Below are positions 7,395 to 15,535 of a DNA stretch of 22,791 nucleotides, piece after piece. This DNA comes from Thiobacillaceae bacterium (GTDB taxonomy: Bacteria; Pseudomonadota; Gammaproteobacteria; Burkholderiales; Thiobacillaceae): NCBI GenBank assembly GCA_012274165.1, contig JAAPAA010000198.1:1-22791 (forward strand). Reading direction: 5' to 3'. How positions within the stretch are numbered: the first letter of the stretch is position 1; each line of letters begins with the position of its first letter. A program made the position numbers and the translations under genes. The notes beneath the pieces were generated by a model that was not told the origin of the DNA, made no database searches, and saw only the letters and a list, made by a program, of their open reading frames with translations.

Positions 7395-8516
7395 TTAGAA
7401 CAGGCGTCCGCGCGGTGGGCTACCGCTATTGTCCTTTTTTGCCCCGAGATCGGCCACGATCACGGCATCGCCCGGCTTCAATTTTCCGCTGACAACCTGG
7501 GTATAGGCCTTGTCGCTGATCCCGGTTTTGATGGCGACCCGCACCGGCTTGCCGTCGGCCAGCACATACACCGCCGAGCCACGCGGCTTGCTGGCCGCCT
7601 CGGTCGCACTGTCCGCCGGACGGAAGCGCAAGGCCGTGGTCGGCACCCGCAGCACGTCGGGGCGGGTTTCCACCTGCACTTGCAGATTGGCTGTCATCCC
7701 CGGCATCAGCGCCAGGTTGGCATTGGCGACATCGACCACTACGTTGTAGGTGACGACGTTCTGCTCGGTCTTGGCGTTCAGCCGCACCTGCCGCACCACG
7801 CCGCTATAGTCGGCATCGGGAAACGCATCGACGCGGAATTTGACCGGCTGCCCGATCTTGACCTGCCCGATGTCGGCTTCCGACACGGTGGAATCGATCT
7901 GCATCCGCGTCAGATCCTTGCCGATCTGGAATAGCGTCGGCGTCTGGAAACTCGCCGCCACGGTCTGGCCGACATCCACCTGGCGGTCGATCACGGTACC
8001 GTCGACCGGCGAACGGATCGTAGTAAAGCCGAGATTGATTTCATCGCGCGTCTGCTGCGCGCGTGCCAGCCGCAGTTGCGCCTGTGCCTGCGCCTGTGCC
8101 GCCACGGCCTGATCGAGCTCCAGCCGCGACACGTATTCCTGCTTGAACAGGGTCTGCATGCGGGCGGCATTGGCCTGCGCCAGATTCAGCTGCGCCTGCG
8201 CGTTGGCGACGTTGGCCGTGCTTTGTGCCAGTGCGGCCTGAAACAGGGCTGGATCGAGTTCGGCCAGCACCTGCCCGGCTTTGACCTGCTGGTTGAAGTC
8301 GGCCTCGATGCGCTTGACGGTGCCCGACACCTGGGTGCCGACGTTGACCAGCGTGACCGGGTTGAGGGTGCCGTTGGCCGACACCTGGGCGCTGATATCG
8401 CCGCGGCCCACTGACTCGGTGCGAAATTGCGGCTCGCCCGGCTTGTCCGTGTTGCTCCACCACCATCCTGCCGCCGCTACCATCAGCAGCAACCCCACCA
8501 TCCCCAGCTTTTTCAT
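7395..8516 (-). CDS. MacA-like periplasmic adaptor (membrane fusion protein)
   Basis: Joins the inner-membrane ABC transporter to the outer-membrane channel. The 373 residues start with a single N-terminal helix (MKKLGMVGLLLMVAAAGWWW). The first half of a biotinyl-lipoyl domain (VNVGTQVSGTVKRIEADFNQ, then VKAGQVLAELD) comes next, then an Ala/Gln-rich alpha-helical hairpin around residues 95-160 and the second lipoyl half (TIRSPVDGTVIDRQVDVGQT). Beta-barrel and membrane-proximal domains follow (LMPGMTANLQVQV and VPTTALRF). No lipobox is seen, so it is anchored by its helix. The ATG at 8516 overlaps the stop of the TolC-like gene by 4 bases, and the gene ends abutting the ATPase start. Confidence 0.93.
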   Translation of the reverse strand: MKKLGMVGLLLMVAAAGWWWSNTDKPGEPQFRTESVGRGDISAQVSANGTLNPVTLVNVGTQVSGTVKRIEADFNQQVKAGQVLAELDPALFQAALAQSTANVANAQAQLNLAQANAARMQTLFKQEYVSRLELDQAVAAQAQAQAQLRLARAQQTRDEINLGFTTIRSPVDGTVIDRQVDVGQTVAASFQTPTLFQIGKDLTRMQIDSTVSEADIGQVKIGQPVKFRVDAFPDADYSGVVRQVRLNAKTEQNVVTYNVVVDVANANLALMPGMTANLQVQVETRPDVLRVPTTALRFRPADSATEAASKPRGSAVYVLADGKPVRVAIKTGISDKAYTQVVSGKLKPGDAVIVADLGAKKDNSGSPPRGRLF

Positions 8517-9895
8517 TTCGTCCCTTCCCGCTCTGCGGGTTCCATCCAGTCCCAGCTCAATTCACCGATCGCCTGCGCCAACTCGGCACGCGCCACGCGC
8601 AATCCCAACTGCGTCAGCAACTGGGTGTAGCGCGCCTGCGCCAGGCTGGCCTGTGCGCTCAGCACGTCGAGCAAAATACCGAGTCCCGCCTGGTAGCGAC
8701 CGAGCGCCAGTTTTTCGGCGGCGGTCGCGCTTTCCACCAGATCGGTGCTGCGGCTGTCTGCTGCGGTTTCGGTTTGCAGCCTGTGATACGCCTGCCACAC
8801 GTCGAGCGCCACCTGATTATTGACACTATCGAAATCTACCGCCGCCAGTGCCGCCTGGGTTTGCGCCGCAGCGATCTGATAGGTGCTGCGGTAACCGGTG
8901 AATAAAGGAATGGTCAGGTTGAGCCCCAGGCTGGAAGTGTTCACCGCCAGCGCATCAATATCCTGCCGCTGCGCATTCACAAACGCCGACAGACGCGGCA
9001 TGCCATCGGCCCTGGCGCTCTGCACGTCCGCCTCGCGCGCCTGCAGCGTTGCCTCCGCCGCGCGCAATTCGGGCCGCCGGCTGCGTGCGGCCTCGATCAG
9101 CGCATCCACCGCGTTGTTCATGTCCAGCGGCTGGCTGAACGCCCATTCGTTATCGACCACGCTGAAGTGATTTTGGCTGGCGTCCCCCATCAACGCCGCC
9201 AGTTCGCCCTGCAGGCGCGCGGCCGCGCCTTCGGCGCGGATACGCTCGATCTGGCGCTGGGTGTACTGGGTTTTGGCCTGCAGCCGGTCGACCGGAATCG
9301 CGGTGCCCGCGCCCACCCGCGCGTCGGCGGCCTTGAATGCAGCGAGCGCCGAGGCCTCGACCTCGCGCGCAGCGGTAATCGCAGCCTGCGCCGTCAGCAA
9401 ATTGAAATACGCGGTAACCGTTTGCAGATACAGCACGCGCACGCTGGCTTCATGGCTGGCGAGTGCGGCGGCGAGCAAGGACTCGGCGGCATCGCGGCGG
9501 GCGTCACGGCCGCCGAAGTCGTACAGCAGATATTGCGCCTCGATGCCGATTTGCCAGGCGGTGTAATCGTTCGGCAGCACGCTGTTGCCGTCGCGCGCCA
9601 GACTGCCGTTGATCGACACGTCGGGCAGATAGGCGCTGTCTGCCTGCCCCAGCTCGGCCGCGCGCAACCGCGACGCGAGCCAGGCACTGCGGGTGGCGGG
9701 ATTGGCGCACAAGGCGCGCTCCACCGCGTGCGCCAGCGTAATCGGCCCCGACAGCGCAGCAAGATTGCATGCCGCAGCCGGACGCAAGTCAGCCGCCGGT
9801 GACGGCAGTACACGCGGGAACACATCAAAGGGATCGGCAGCCGAAGCCGCGCCGCTGAGCAGCATCGCCAGCAGCAGAGAAAGTCGTGAGTTCAA
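8513..9895 (-). CDS. TolC-family outer-membrane efflux protein
   Basis: Outer-membrane channel of the tripartite pump. The 460-residue protein has an N-terminal signal peptide (MNSRLSLLLAMLLSGAASA, cleavage before AD). Two homologous OEP halves follow with the usual long Ala/Gln-rich helices and YLLYDFGGR / IPLFTGYR turns before the second helices of each half. Two cysteines near residues 43 and 63 could form a disulfide. The only start that keeps the signal peptide is TTG at 9895; the frame has no ATG or GTG between the upstream stop and this codon, and no clear Shine-Dalgarno. It is the first gene of the pump operon, divergent from mutM, and overlaps macA by 4 bases. Confidence 0.92.
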   Translation of the reverse strand: MNSRLSLLLAMLLSGAASAADPFDVFPRVLPSPAADLRPAAACNLAALSGPITLAHAVERALCANPATRSAWLASRLRAAELGQADSAYLPDVSINGSLARDGNSVLPNDYTAWQIGIEAQYLLYDFGGRDARRDAAESLLAAALASHEASVRVLYLQTVTAYFNLLTAQAAITAAREVEASALAAFKAADARVGAGTAIPVDRLQAKTQYTQRQIERIRAEGAAARLQGELAALMGDASQNHFSVVDNEWAFSQPLDMNNAVDALIEAARSRRPELRAAEATLQAREADVQSARADGMPRLSAFVNAQRQDIDALAVNTSSLGLNLTIPLFTGYRSTYQIAAAQTQAALAAVDFDSVNNQVALDVWQAYHRLQTETAADSRSTDLVESATAAEKLALGRYQAGLGILLDVLSAQASLAQARYTQLLTQLGLRVARAELAQAIGELSWDWMEPAEREGTK

Positions 9896-10046
9896 AATAT
9901 CAAGGGACGCCGGAATAACCTGATTGAAGTGCGTTATATAGAATCACAGTGTATCGATTCGGTTCCTGCTTGCGGGAGCAAAATACTGAAATGGTGCCGC
10001 GCATTTTACGGGCACCGCCTTGATCGCCACCCAGCCACCTCACGCC
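9896..10046. other. Divergent intergenic region, tolC-like / mutM
   Basis: This 151-base gap must contain the start signals for the efflux operon (leftward) and mutM (rightward). On the minus strand TATATAAC (complement around 9935-9945) resembles a -10, but no matching -35 is present. GGTGCC...GGCACC near 9992-10016 could form a 6-bp hairpin in the mutM leader. No operator for a known regulator could be identified, and no regulator gene adjoins the pump. Confidence 0.4.
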
Positions 10047-10859
10047 ATGCCCGAATTACCTGAAGTAGAAACCACCCGTCTGGGCTTGTTACCACGCCTG
10101 CAAGGCCGCACGCTTAAACGTATTGTGGTGCGCAATCCGCGCCTGCGCTGGCCAGTGCCGGACGAACTGGCGGCGCAACTGGTCGGGCAAACGCTGCATG
10201 GCCTTACCCGGCGCGGCAAATACCTGTTGTTCGATTTTGGCGCGGTCAGCCAGATCGTGCATCTGGGCATGTCGGGCAGCCTGCGCTTTGTAGAACCCGA
10301 TGAACCCGCTGCGCTGCACGATCATGTCGACTGGCTGTTCGACGACGGCACCACGCTGCGACTGCGCGACCCGCGCCGCTTTGGCGCGGTGTTGTGGACG
10401 GACGATGTGGCCTGTCACCCGTTATTGGCGCATCTGGGCCCGGAACCCCTCACCCCGGATTTCGATGCAGCCTATCTGCATGCGCAATGCCAGCGCCGCA
10501 ATGCCGCGATCAAGCAGGTCATCATGGATGCGCAGGTAGTGGTCGGCGTCGGCAACATCTATGCGTCCGAGTCGCTGTTCCATGCCGGCATCCGCCCCGC
10601 CACCGCCGCGCGGCGACTGACACGCCCGGCCTGCGCACGGCTGGTGGCGTCAATCAAGCAGGTGCTGACGGCGGCGATTGCGGCGGGCGGCAGTTCATTG
10701 CGCGATTACGTCCACAGCAGCGGCGAACTCGGTTATTTTCAGCTACAAACACGGGTGTACGACCGCGCAGGCCTGCCGTGCAAAACCTGCGCCACGCCAA
10801 TCCGGCGTATCGTGCAGGGTCAGCGCGCCAGCTTTTACTGCCCCGGCTGTCAACGTTAA
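10047..10859 (+). CDS. mutM: Formamidopyrimidine-DNA glycosylase (8-oxoG repair)
   Basis: Removes 8-oxoguanine and other oxidised purines and nicks the abasic site. After Met removal the protein begins PELPEVETTRLG, so Pro2 is the catalytic Schiff-base nucleophile and Glu3 the proton donor. This fixes the start at ATG 10047 rather than the upstream in-frame codon at 10020, which would bury the proline. Other signs are Lys58 in RRGKYLLFDF, HLGMSGSLRF, the helix-two-turn-helix region with VVGVGNIYASE, and a C-terminal zinc finger with Cys245, 248, 265 and 268. The 270-residue length is normal. The ribosome binding site is weak. The GTPase gene follows after 79 bases. Confidence 0.97.
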   Translation: MPELPEVETTRLGLLPRLQGRTLKRIVVRNPRLRWPVPDELAAQLVGQTLHGLTRRGKYLLFDFGAVSQIVHLGMSGSLRFVEPDEPAALHDHVDWLFDDGTTLRLRDPRRFGAVLWTDDVACHPLLAHLGPEPLTPDFDAAYLHAQCQRRNAAIKQVIMDAQVVVGVGNIYASESLFHAGIRPATAARRLTRPACARLVASIKQVLTAAIAAGGSSLRDYVHSSGELGYFQLQTRVYDRAGLPCKTCATPIRRIVQGQRASFYCPGCQR

Positions 10860-10938
10860 TGCGCGCCGCTTCCATGGCAATCAAGTTTGTCACTAACATG
10901 TCGTTAAACATCCGTGCTTTACCTGATAAATTGGCCCC

Positions 10939-12903
10939 ATGACTCCCACCACTCTGGTTGACGAATTCGAGCACTACAGCGGTTGGCGCGAGGCGGTATA
11001 CGTGCGCGTCGAGGCGCTGCGCGACTGGCTCAACACACAGGAACTGTGCGACGCCGAATCCGAGATGCGGCTGAACCAGTTGCTCGGCCGTCTGCAGGAA
11101 GACACGCTGAACGTGGCTTTCGTTGCCGAATTTTCGCGCGGCAAATCCGAGCTCATCAACGCGATATTCTTTTCCGATTACCGGCAGCGCGTGCTGCCAT
11201 CGTCCGCCGGGCGCACCACGATGTGCCCCACCGAACTGTATTACACGCCCACCCGCTCTCCCTCGCTGCGCCTGTTGCCGATCGAAACCAAGACCCAGCC
11301 TGGCAGCCTGGCCGACTTCAAACTCGACGCGGCGGCCTGGTCCGAATTCCCGCTCAATCTCGATTCGGCCGACGAAATGAGCGCCACGCTGATGCGGCTG
11401 GCCGACACCCTGCGCGTCGAAGGCAGCACCGCCGAAGCCTACGGCCTGATCAACCCGGAAGATGAAGAAACTGCCCGCTATCTGGCGCATGACGGGCACA
11501 TCGAGATTCCGCGCTGGCGTCATGCCCTGATCAATTTTCCGCATCCCTTGCTCAAACAGGGGCTGGTCATACTCGATACGCCGGGGCTGAACGCCATCGG
11601 CACCGAGCCGGAACTCACGCTCAGCATGCTGCCCAATGCCCATGCCGTCTTGTTCCTGCTGGCCGCCGACACCGGCGTGACCAAGTCCGACATCGAAATC
11701 TGGCACCATCACATTGCGCCAGTCGGCGGCGCCAGTCGTGCGCGCCTGGTCGTGCTCAACAAGATTGACGGGCTGTGGGATGAACTCAAAACCCAGGCCG
11801 AAATCGATGCCGAGATTACCAAGCAGGCCGCCAGCAGCGCAGCGTTGCTCGATCTGCCGCTCAACCAGATCTACCCGGTGTCAGCGCAGAAAGCGCTGGT
11901 GGCCAAAGTGCGCGGGGATGCCGCACTGTTGATGAAAAGCCGCTTGCCCGAGCTGGAAGCGGCGCTGACGCTGGAACTCATACCGTGCAAGCAAGCCCTG
12001 GTCAGCGAATCGTCACAGCTGGTCGTCGAAGATGTAGTGGTTAAAACCACGGAGTTGCTGGAAACCCGGCTCTCCGCCATTCAGGATCAGGTAGACGAAC
12101 TGGAAGGGCTGCGTGGCAAGAATCGCGGCGTGATCCAGGGCATGATGATCAAGGCCAACGAAGACAAACAACAGTTTGAACGGGGCTTGCAGCAGTTCAA
12201 TGCGCTGCGCAATGTATTTGCATCGCAGGTTGCCATTTTGCGTGACCACCTGGGAATGCCCGCATTGAAAGTTGAAGTTAGCCGGGTGCGGCAGGCGATG
12301 GAAAAAAGCTATTTCAGCGCGGGGCTGCGCGAGGCAATGGGACATTTCTTCCGTCAGGTTGACGGCAACCTCAATGCGTCAAGTGCCGTCATCAAGGACA
12401 TTCGCGCCATGATGGATGCGATGTACCAGAAATTCAGCAACGAGCACGGGCTGGCCGCAGTCAGTCCGCCGGATTACAGTCTGGGCAAATATCGCAAGGA
12501 AATGAGCCGGCTGGAGCGGATTTTTGATGAGCGCTTCAACACCACGCTCAACATGCTGACGGTTGGCCAGCGGCAGTTGACCACACGCTTTTTTGAAACC
12601 CTGGCCAGCAAAGTGGTGCAGGTGTTCGAGTTGGCCAACAGTGAAACGGAAGCCTGGCTCAAGGCGACCATTTCACCGATGGAAACCCAGATACGCGAAC
12701 ATAAAACCCAGCTGAAACGCCGCCTGGAAAGCGTCAGCCGCATCCATGCCGCGACCGAAACACTGGATGACCGGATTGCCGAACTTGAAACGACCATCGG
12801 CACGGTGCGCGACCAACTGGACAATCTGGCGCGCATCAACACGCGCATTGCCGATGCCCTGTTCGATGACCTGAGCGGGATGCGGCTGGCTAAAACCGCC
12901 TGA
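10939..12903 (+). CDS. Dynamin-like GTPase
   Basis: A 654-residue protein with an N-terminal GTPase of the dynamin superfamily: G1 AEFSRGKS at residues 63-70, switch threonines in GRTTMCPTE (93-94), G3 DTPG at 213-216 and G4 NKID at 274-277. The first G1 glycine is Ala63. The remainder is helical, with likely coiled coils at about 370-420 and 560-640, and no transmembrane segment, so membrane contact would have to be peripheral. Bacterial dynamin-like proteins remodel or guard membranes; the function of this one is unknown to me. It is a single gene, not the paired type, 79 bases after mutM. Its stop lies 3 bases from the stop of the convergent ferredoxin gene. The ATG has no strong ribosome binding site. 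Confidence 0.88.
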   Translation: MTPTTLVDEFEHYSGWREAVYVRVEALRDWLNTQELCDAESEMRLNQLLGRLQEDTLNVAFVAEFSRGKSELINAIFFSDYRQRVLPSSAGRTTMCPTELYYTPTRSPSLRLLPIETKTQPGSLADFKLDAAAWSEFPLNLDSADEMSATLMRLADTLRVEGSTAEAYGLINPEDEETARYLAHDGHIEIPRWRHALINFPHPLLKQGLVILDTPGLNAIGTEPELTLSMLPNAHAVLFLLAADTGVTKSDIEIWHHHIAPVGGASRARLVVLNKIDGLWDELKTQAEIDAEITKQAASSAALLDLPLNQIYPVSAQKALVAKVRGDAALLMKSRLPELEAALTLELIPCKQALVSESSQLVVEDVVVKTTELLETRLSAIQDQVDELEGLRGKNRGVIQGMMIKANEDKQQFERGLQQFNALRNVFASQVAILRDHLGMPALKVEVSRVRQAMEKSYFSAGLREAMGHFFRQVDGNLNASSAVIKDIRAMMDAMYQKFSNEHGLAAVSPPDYSLGKYRKEMSRLERIFDERFNTTLNMLTVGQRQLTTRFFETLASKVVQVFELANSETEAWLKATISPMETQIREHKTQLKRRLESVSRIHAATETLDDRIAELETTIGTVRDQLDNLARINTRIADALFDDLSGMRLAKTA

Positions 12904-12906
12904 GTT

Positions 12907-13158
12907 TTACTTGCTCGCGGTCAGGCGCAGAAACTTCGCCTGCAATTGATCCTTGGTTTCGGGGTAATCTGGATTCAGCGGAATGCAGTCGACCGGGCAC
13001 ACTTCCACACACTGCGGCGTATCAAAGTGGCCGACACACTCGGTGCATTTGTTGGGGTCGATGATGTAAATCTCATCGCCTTGGGAAATGGCGTCGTTGG
13101 GGCATTCAGGCAGGCAGACGTCGCAATTGATGCATTCGTCCGTGATCATCATCGACAT
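12907..13158 (-). CDS. YfhL-type 2[4Fe-4S] ferredoxin
   Basis: Small electron carrier of 83 residues. The first cluster motif is CxxCxxCxxxCP (Cys9, 12, 15, 19). The second is CxxC-x8-CxxxCP (Cys38, 41, 50, 54), carrying the longer insertion between the second and third ligands that marks the YfhL/Allochromatium-type ferredoxins, whose two clusters have very different potentials. An extra Cys58 follows. ATG at 13158 is preceded by GGAG. It is the last gene of the M16-M16-rsmD-coaD-ferredoxin run, 18 bases after coaD. The redox partner cannot be told from the sequence. Confidence 0.93.
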   Translation of the reverse strand: MSMMITDECINCDVCLPECPNDAISQGDEIYIIDPNKCTECVGHFDTPQCVEVCPVDCIPLNPDYPETKDQLQAKFLRLTASK

Positions 13159-13176
13159 GGGGTTCTCCGGGTCATA

Positions 13177-13659
13177 TCAGCTTTTACTAATTTTCTCACT
13201 TAATCGCTGCGCCACCAATGGGTGGACAAAAGGCGCGACCTCGCCGCCCAGCTGCGCGATTTCGCGGATCATGCTGGCGGAAATGAACATGTATTGATCG
13301 GACGGAGTGAGAAACAAGGTTTCGATGTCGGGTTTGAGGTTGCGGTTCATCCCCGCCAGCTGGAATTCGTATTCGAAATCGGATGCCGCACGCAAGCCCC
13401 GCAGTACGGCAATCGCGCCCTGCTCGGCAACAAAGTCGATCAACAGGCCGGAAAACCCTTCCACCCGCACCTTCGGCACGTCGGCCAGCACTTCGCGCGC
13501 CATCGCCACGCGTTCTTCCATGTTGAAAAAAGGCCGTTTGTTGCGCGATTCGGCCACGGCCACGACCACATGATCGAATAGCCGCACTGCGCGCCGCACC
13601 AGATCTTCGTGGCCGCGCGTAATCGGGTCGAAGGTGCCGGGATAGACAGCAGTCAGCAT
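13177..13659 (-). CDS. coaD: Phosphopantetheine adenylyltransferase
   Basis: Fourth step of coenzyme A synthesis: adenylates 4'-phosphopantetheine to dephospho-CoA. The 160-residue protein starts MLTAVYPGTFDPITRGHEDL, containing the nucleotidyltransferase TxGH motif, and later has LRGLRAASDFEYEFQLAGMN and FISASMIREIA, the ISSTxVR-like ATP-binding motif. The length is typical (about 160). ATG at 13659 is preceded by AAGGAG (complement of 13666-13671), which lies inside the last codons of rsmD three bases upstream; the rsmD-coaD pair is a common arrangement. Confidence 0.97.
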   Translation of the reverse strand: MLTAVYPGTFDPITRGHEDLVRRAVRLFDHVVVAVAESRNKRPFFNMEERVAMAREVLADVPKVRVEGFSGLLIDFVAEQGAIAVLRGLRAASDFEYEFQLAGMNRNLKPDIETLFLTPSDQYMFISASMIREIAQLGGEVAPFVHPLVAQRLSEKISKS

Positions 13660-13662
13660 GGC

Positions 13663-14238
13663 TTACTCCTTCTGCAGCAACGCAAAGTGCGAGCGCCCTG
13701 CGCGCCCGCTGCGCTGGATAATAAGCCCGGGCGGCGCGACCACGGGTGTGGCTTGTTCGATGTAGGCCTGGCCGCCGGATGTCAGGTGGGGCGCCAGTTC
13801 GGGCAGCACGGCCACGGCCAGCCCACTATCGAACGGCGGGTCGATAAAAATCAGGTCGAAGGTCTCGCGATTGGTTGCCAGCCAGGCCAGCGCATCGGCC
13901 CGCAGGATGTCGAGCTGACTGGCTCCAAGTGTGGCGCGGTTGGCTTCCAGCGCACGGATGGCCTTAGCGTCACGTTCGATCATGACAACACGCGCCGCGC
14001 CGCGTGAGGCCGCCTCGAACCCAAGCGCGCCGCTGCCCGCAAACAGGTCCAGGCAGGTCCATCCCGGCAAATCCTGCCCCAGCCAGTTGAACAGGGTCTC
14101 GCGCACGCGATCGGGCGTGGGACGCAAGCCGTCGGCGTCGGGAAAATCCAGCAAACGGCGGCGGTACTGACCACCGATGATGCGCACCCGGTTGGCCACG
14201 CCATGCGCACGATTCGGCGCGGCGCGCTTAGCGAGCAC
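13663..14238 (-). CDS. rsmD: 16S rRNA (guanine966-N2)-methyltransferase
   Basis: Methylates G966 of 16S rRNA using SAM. The protein has VRIIGGQYRRRLLDFP, the segment GLRPTPDRVRETLFNWL, SAM-binding motif I LDLFAGSGALGFEAASRGA and the catalytic motif DLIFIDPPFDSG. With the GTG at 14238 it has 191 residues and overlaps the preceding M16 gene by 11 bases; a GTG at 14199 would give 178 residues and is also possible, since only about 15 residues normally precede the RIIGG motif. The stop lies 3 bases before coaD. Confidence 0.95.
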   Translation of the reverse strand: MLAKRAAPNRAHGVANRVRIIGGQYRRRLLDFPDADGLRPTPDRVRETLFNWLGQDLPGWTCLDLFAGSGALGFEAASRGAARVVMIERDAKAIRALEANRATLGASQLDILRADALAWLATNRETFDLIFIDPPFDSGLAVAVLPELAPHLTSGGQAYIEQATPVVAPPGLIIQRSGRAGRSHFALLQKE

Positions 14239-15535
14239 CCACGGCCCCCACCACCACGGTCACCAGCTTGTCGGCATCCAGGCGGCGGGCAAACGCCTGC
14301 TTCACCGCTGCCACGTCCACCGCATTCACCTTGTCGACCCAGGTATCCAGATAATCCAGCGGCAAATTGTAAAAACCGATCACCGACAGGTAGTCGAGGA
14401 TCTTTTTGTTGCTGTCGATGCGCAACGGAAATCCGCCGGTCAGGTTGGATTTGGCCTGCGTGAGTTCAGCCTCGCTGGGCCCCTCGGCGATGAACTGCCG
14501 CAGCGTGTCCCTGGCCACCTTGAGCGCAGCGTCCGTCTGCTCGGTCTTGGTCTGCAGACCCAGCTGGAACGGCCCGGCCACCTGCATGGGGTTGAAATAA
14601 CTGTAGGCGCTGTAGGCATAGCCGCGCTTGTCGCGCACTTCCTTCATCAGCCGCGAGTCGAAGCCGCCGCCGCCCAGCACATAGTTGCCGACATACAGCG
14701 CAAAGAAATCGGGATCGCCGCGCGCCATCCCGACCGCACCCACCAGCACATGGCTTTGCGTGGACGGATGGGCGATGCGTGCGTCGGAGACCGGCGCCGG
14801 GGCGGGTTGCGGCAGCTCGGCCACGCGCGCCGCCTTCGATAAGCCTGCCGCAAGCCGCGCCGCGATGGCCTCGGCTTCGGCACGGCTGATGTCGCCCATC
14901 AGCGCAATCACCGCATTGGGCGCGCTGTAGTGCGCACGATAAAACGTCTGCAGGTCGCCGCGTGTGAGCTTTTCGATGGCAGCGGGGTCGCCCGACTCAT
15001 CGTGCGCATACGGATGCGTACCATACAGCGTGCGATAAAACGCTTTGTCGGCAACCGTGCCGGGGTCGGCTTCGGCTTCTCGAATGCCCGAAATCAGCCG
15101 TTGCTTTTCACGCTTGATGACGGCCGGCGGAAACTCGGGCTGTTGCAGCACGCGCGCCAGCAACTCGAGCGCAGCCGTTTTCTCAGCGCTGGACGAAAGC
15201 GTGCGCAAGGTGACGCCGCCGCGGTCGCGATCAAACGCGCCGCCCAATTCAGCGCCGACATCCGCCAGCCGGTGCGCAATTTCGGTGTCGGACAATCCAC
15301 CTGCGCCCTGATCGAGCAGGCTGTGGGTCAGCTGTGCGAGACCTTCCTTGCCAGCCGGGTCGCGTGCGCTGCCGCCAGGAAAATCCACTGAAATATCGAG
15401 CATCGGCAGCTCGTGGCTTTCGACGAAATAGACCCGCGCGCCCTGCGGCGTTTGCCAGTTCTGGATTACAACTGCAGCCTGCGCCGACAGCGGCAGGCAG
15501 AGCAGCCATGCAATCAGGAAGGGTTTAATTGTCAT
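14228..15535 (-). CDS. Periplasmic M16 peptidase homologue lacking the zinc motif
   Basis: A 435-residue M16 (pitrilysin/MPP-like) protein with signal peptide MTIKPFLIAWLLCLPLSAQA. Where active members have HxxEH, this one reads GLAQLTHSLLDQG, so His-Glu-His becomes Gln68-His71-Ser72 and zinc cannot be held in the usual way. It keeps the family's C-terminal substrate-binding region (YVGNYVLGGGGFDSRLMKEV then RDKRGYAYSAYS). It overlaps the start of rsmD and the end of the preceding active M16 gene by 11 bases each, so the two M16 proteins are coupled. By analogy with mitochondrial processing peptidase alpha/beta they probably form a heterodimer in which this is the non-catalytic partner. The substrate is unknown. 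Confidence 0.92.
   Translation of the reverse strand: MTIKPFLIAWLLCLPLSAQAAVVIQNWQTPQGARVYFVESHELPMLDISVDFPGGSARDPAGKEGLAQLTHSLLDQGAGGLSDTEIAHRLADVGAELGGAFDRDRGGVTLRTLSSSAEKTAALELLARVLQQPEFPPAVIKREKQRLISGIREAEADPGTVADKAFYRTLYGTHPYAHDESGDPAAIEKLTRGDLQTFYRAHYSAPNAVIALMGDISRAEAEAIAARLAAGLSKAARVAELPQPAPAPVSDARIAHPSTQSHVLVGAVGMARGDPDFFALYVGNYVLGGGGFDSRLMKEVRDKRGYAYSAYSYFNPMQVAGPFQLGLQTKTEQTDAALKVARDTLRQFIAEGPSEAELTQAKSNLTGGFPLRIDSNKKILDYLSVIGFYNLPLDYLDTWVDKVNAVDVAAVKQAFARRLDADKLVTVVVGAVGAR

Noticed and set aside
10654..11712. 352-codon minus-strand frame over mutM and the GTPase gene
   Set aside because: Spans two genes antisense, no domain features.
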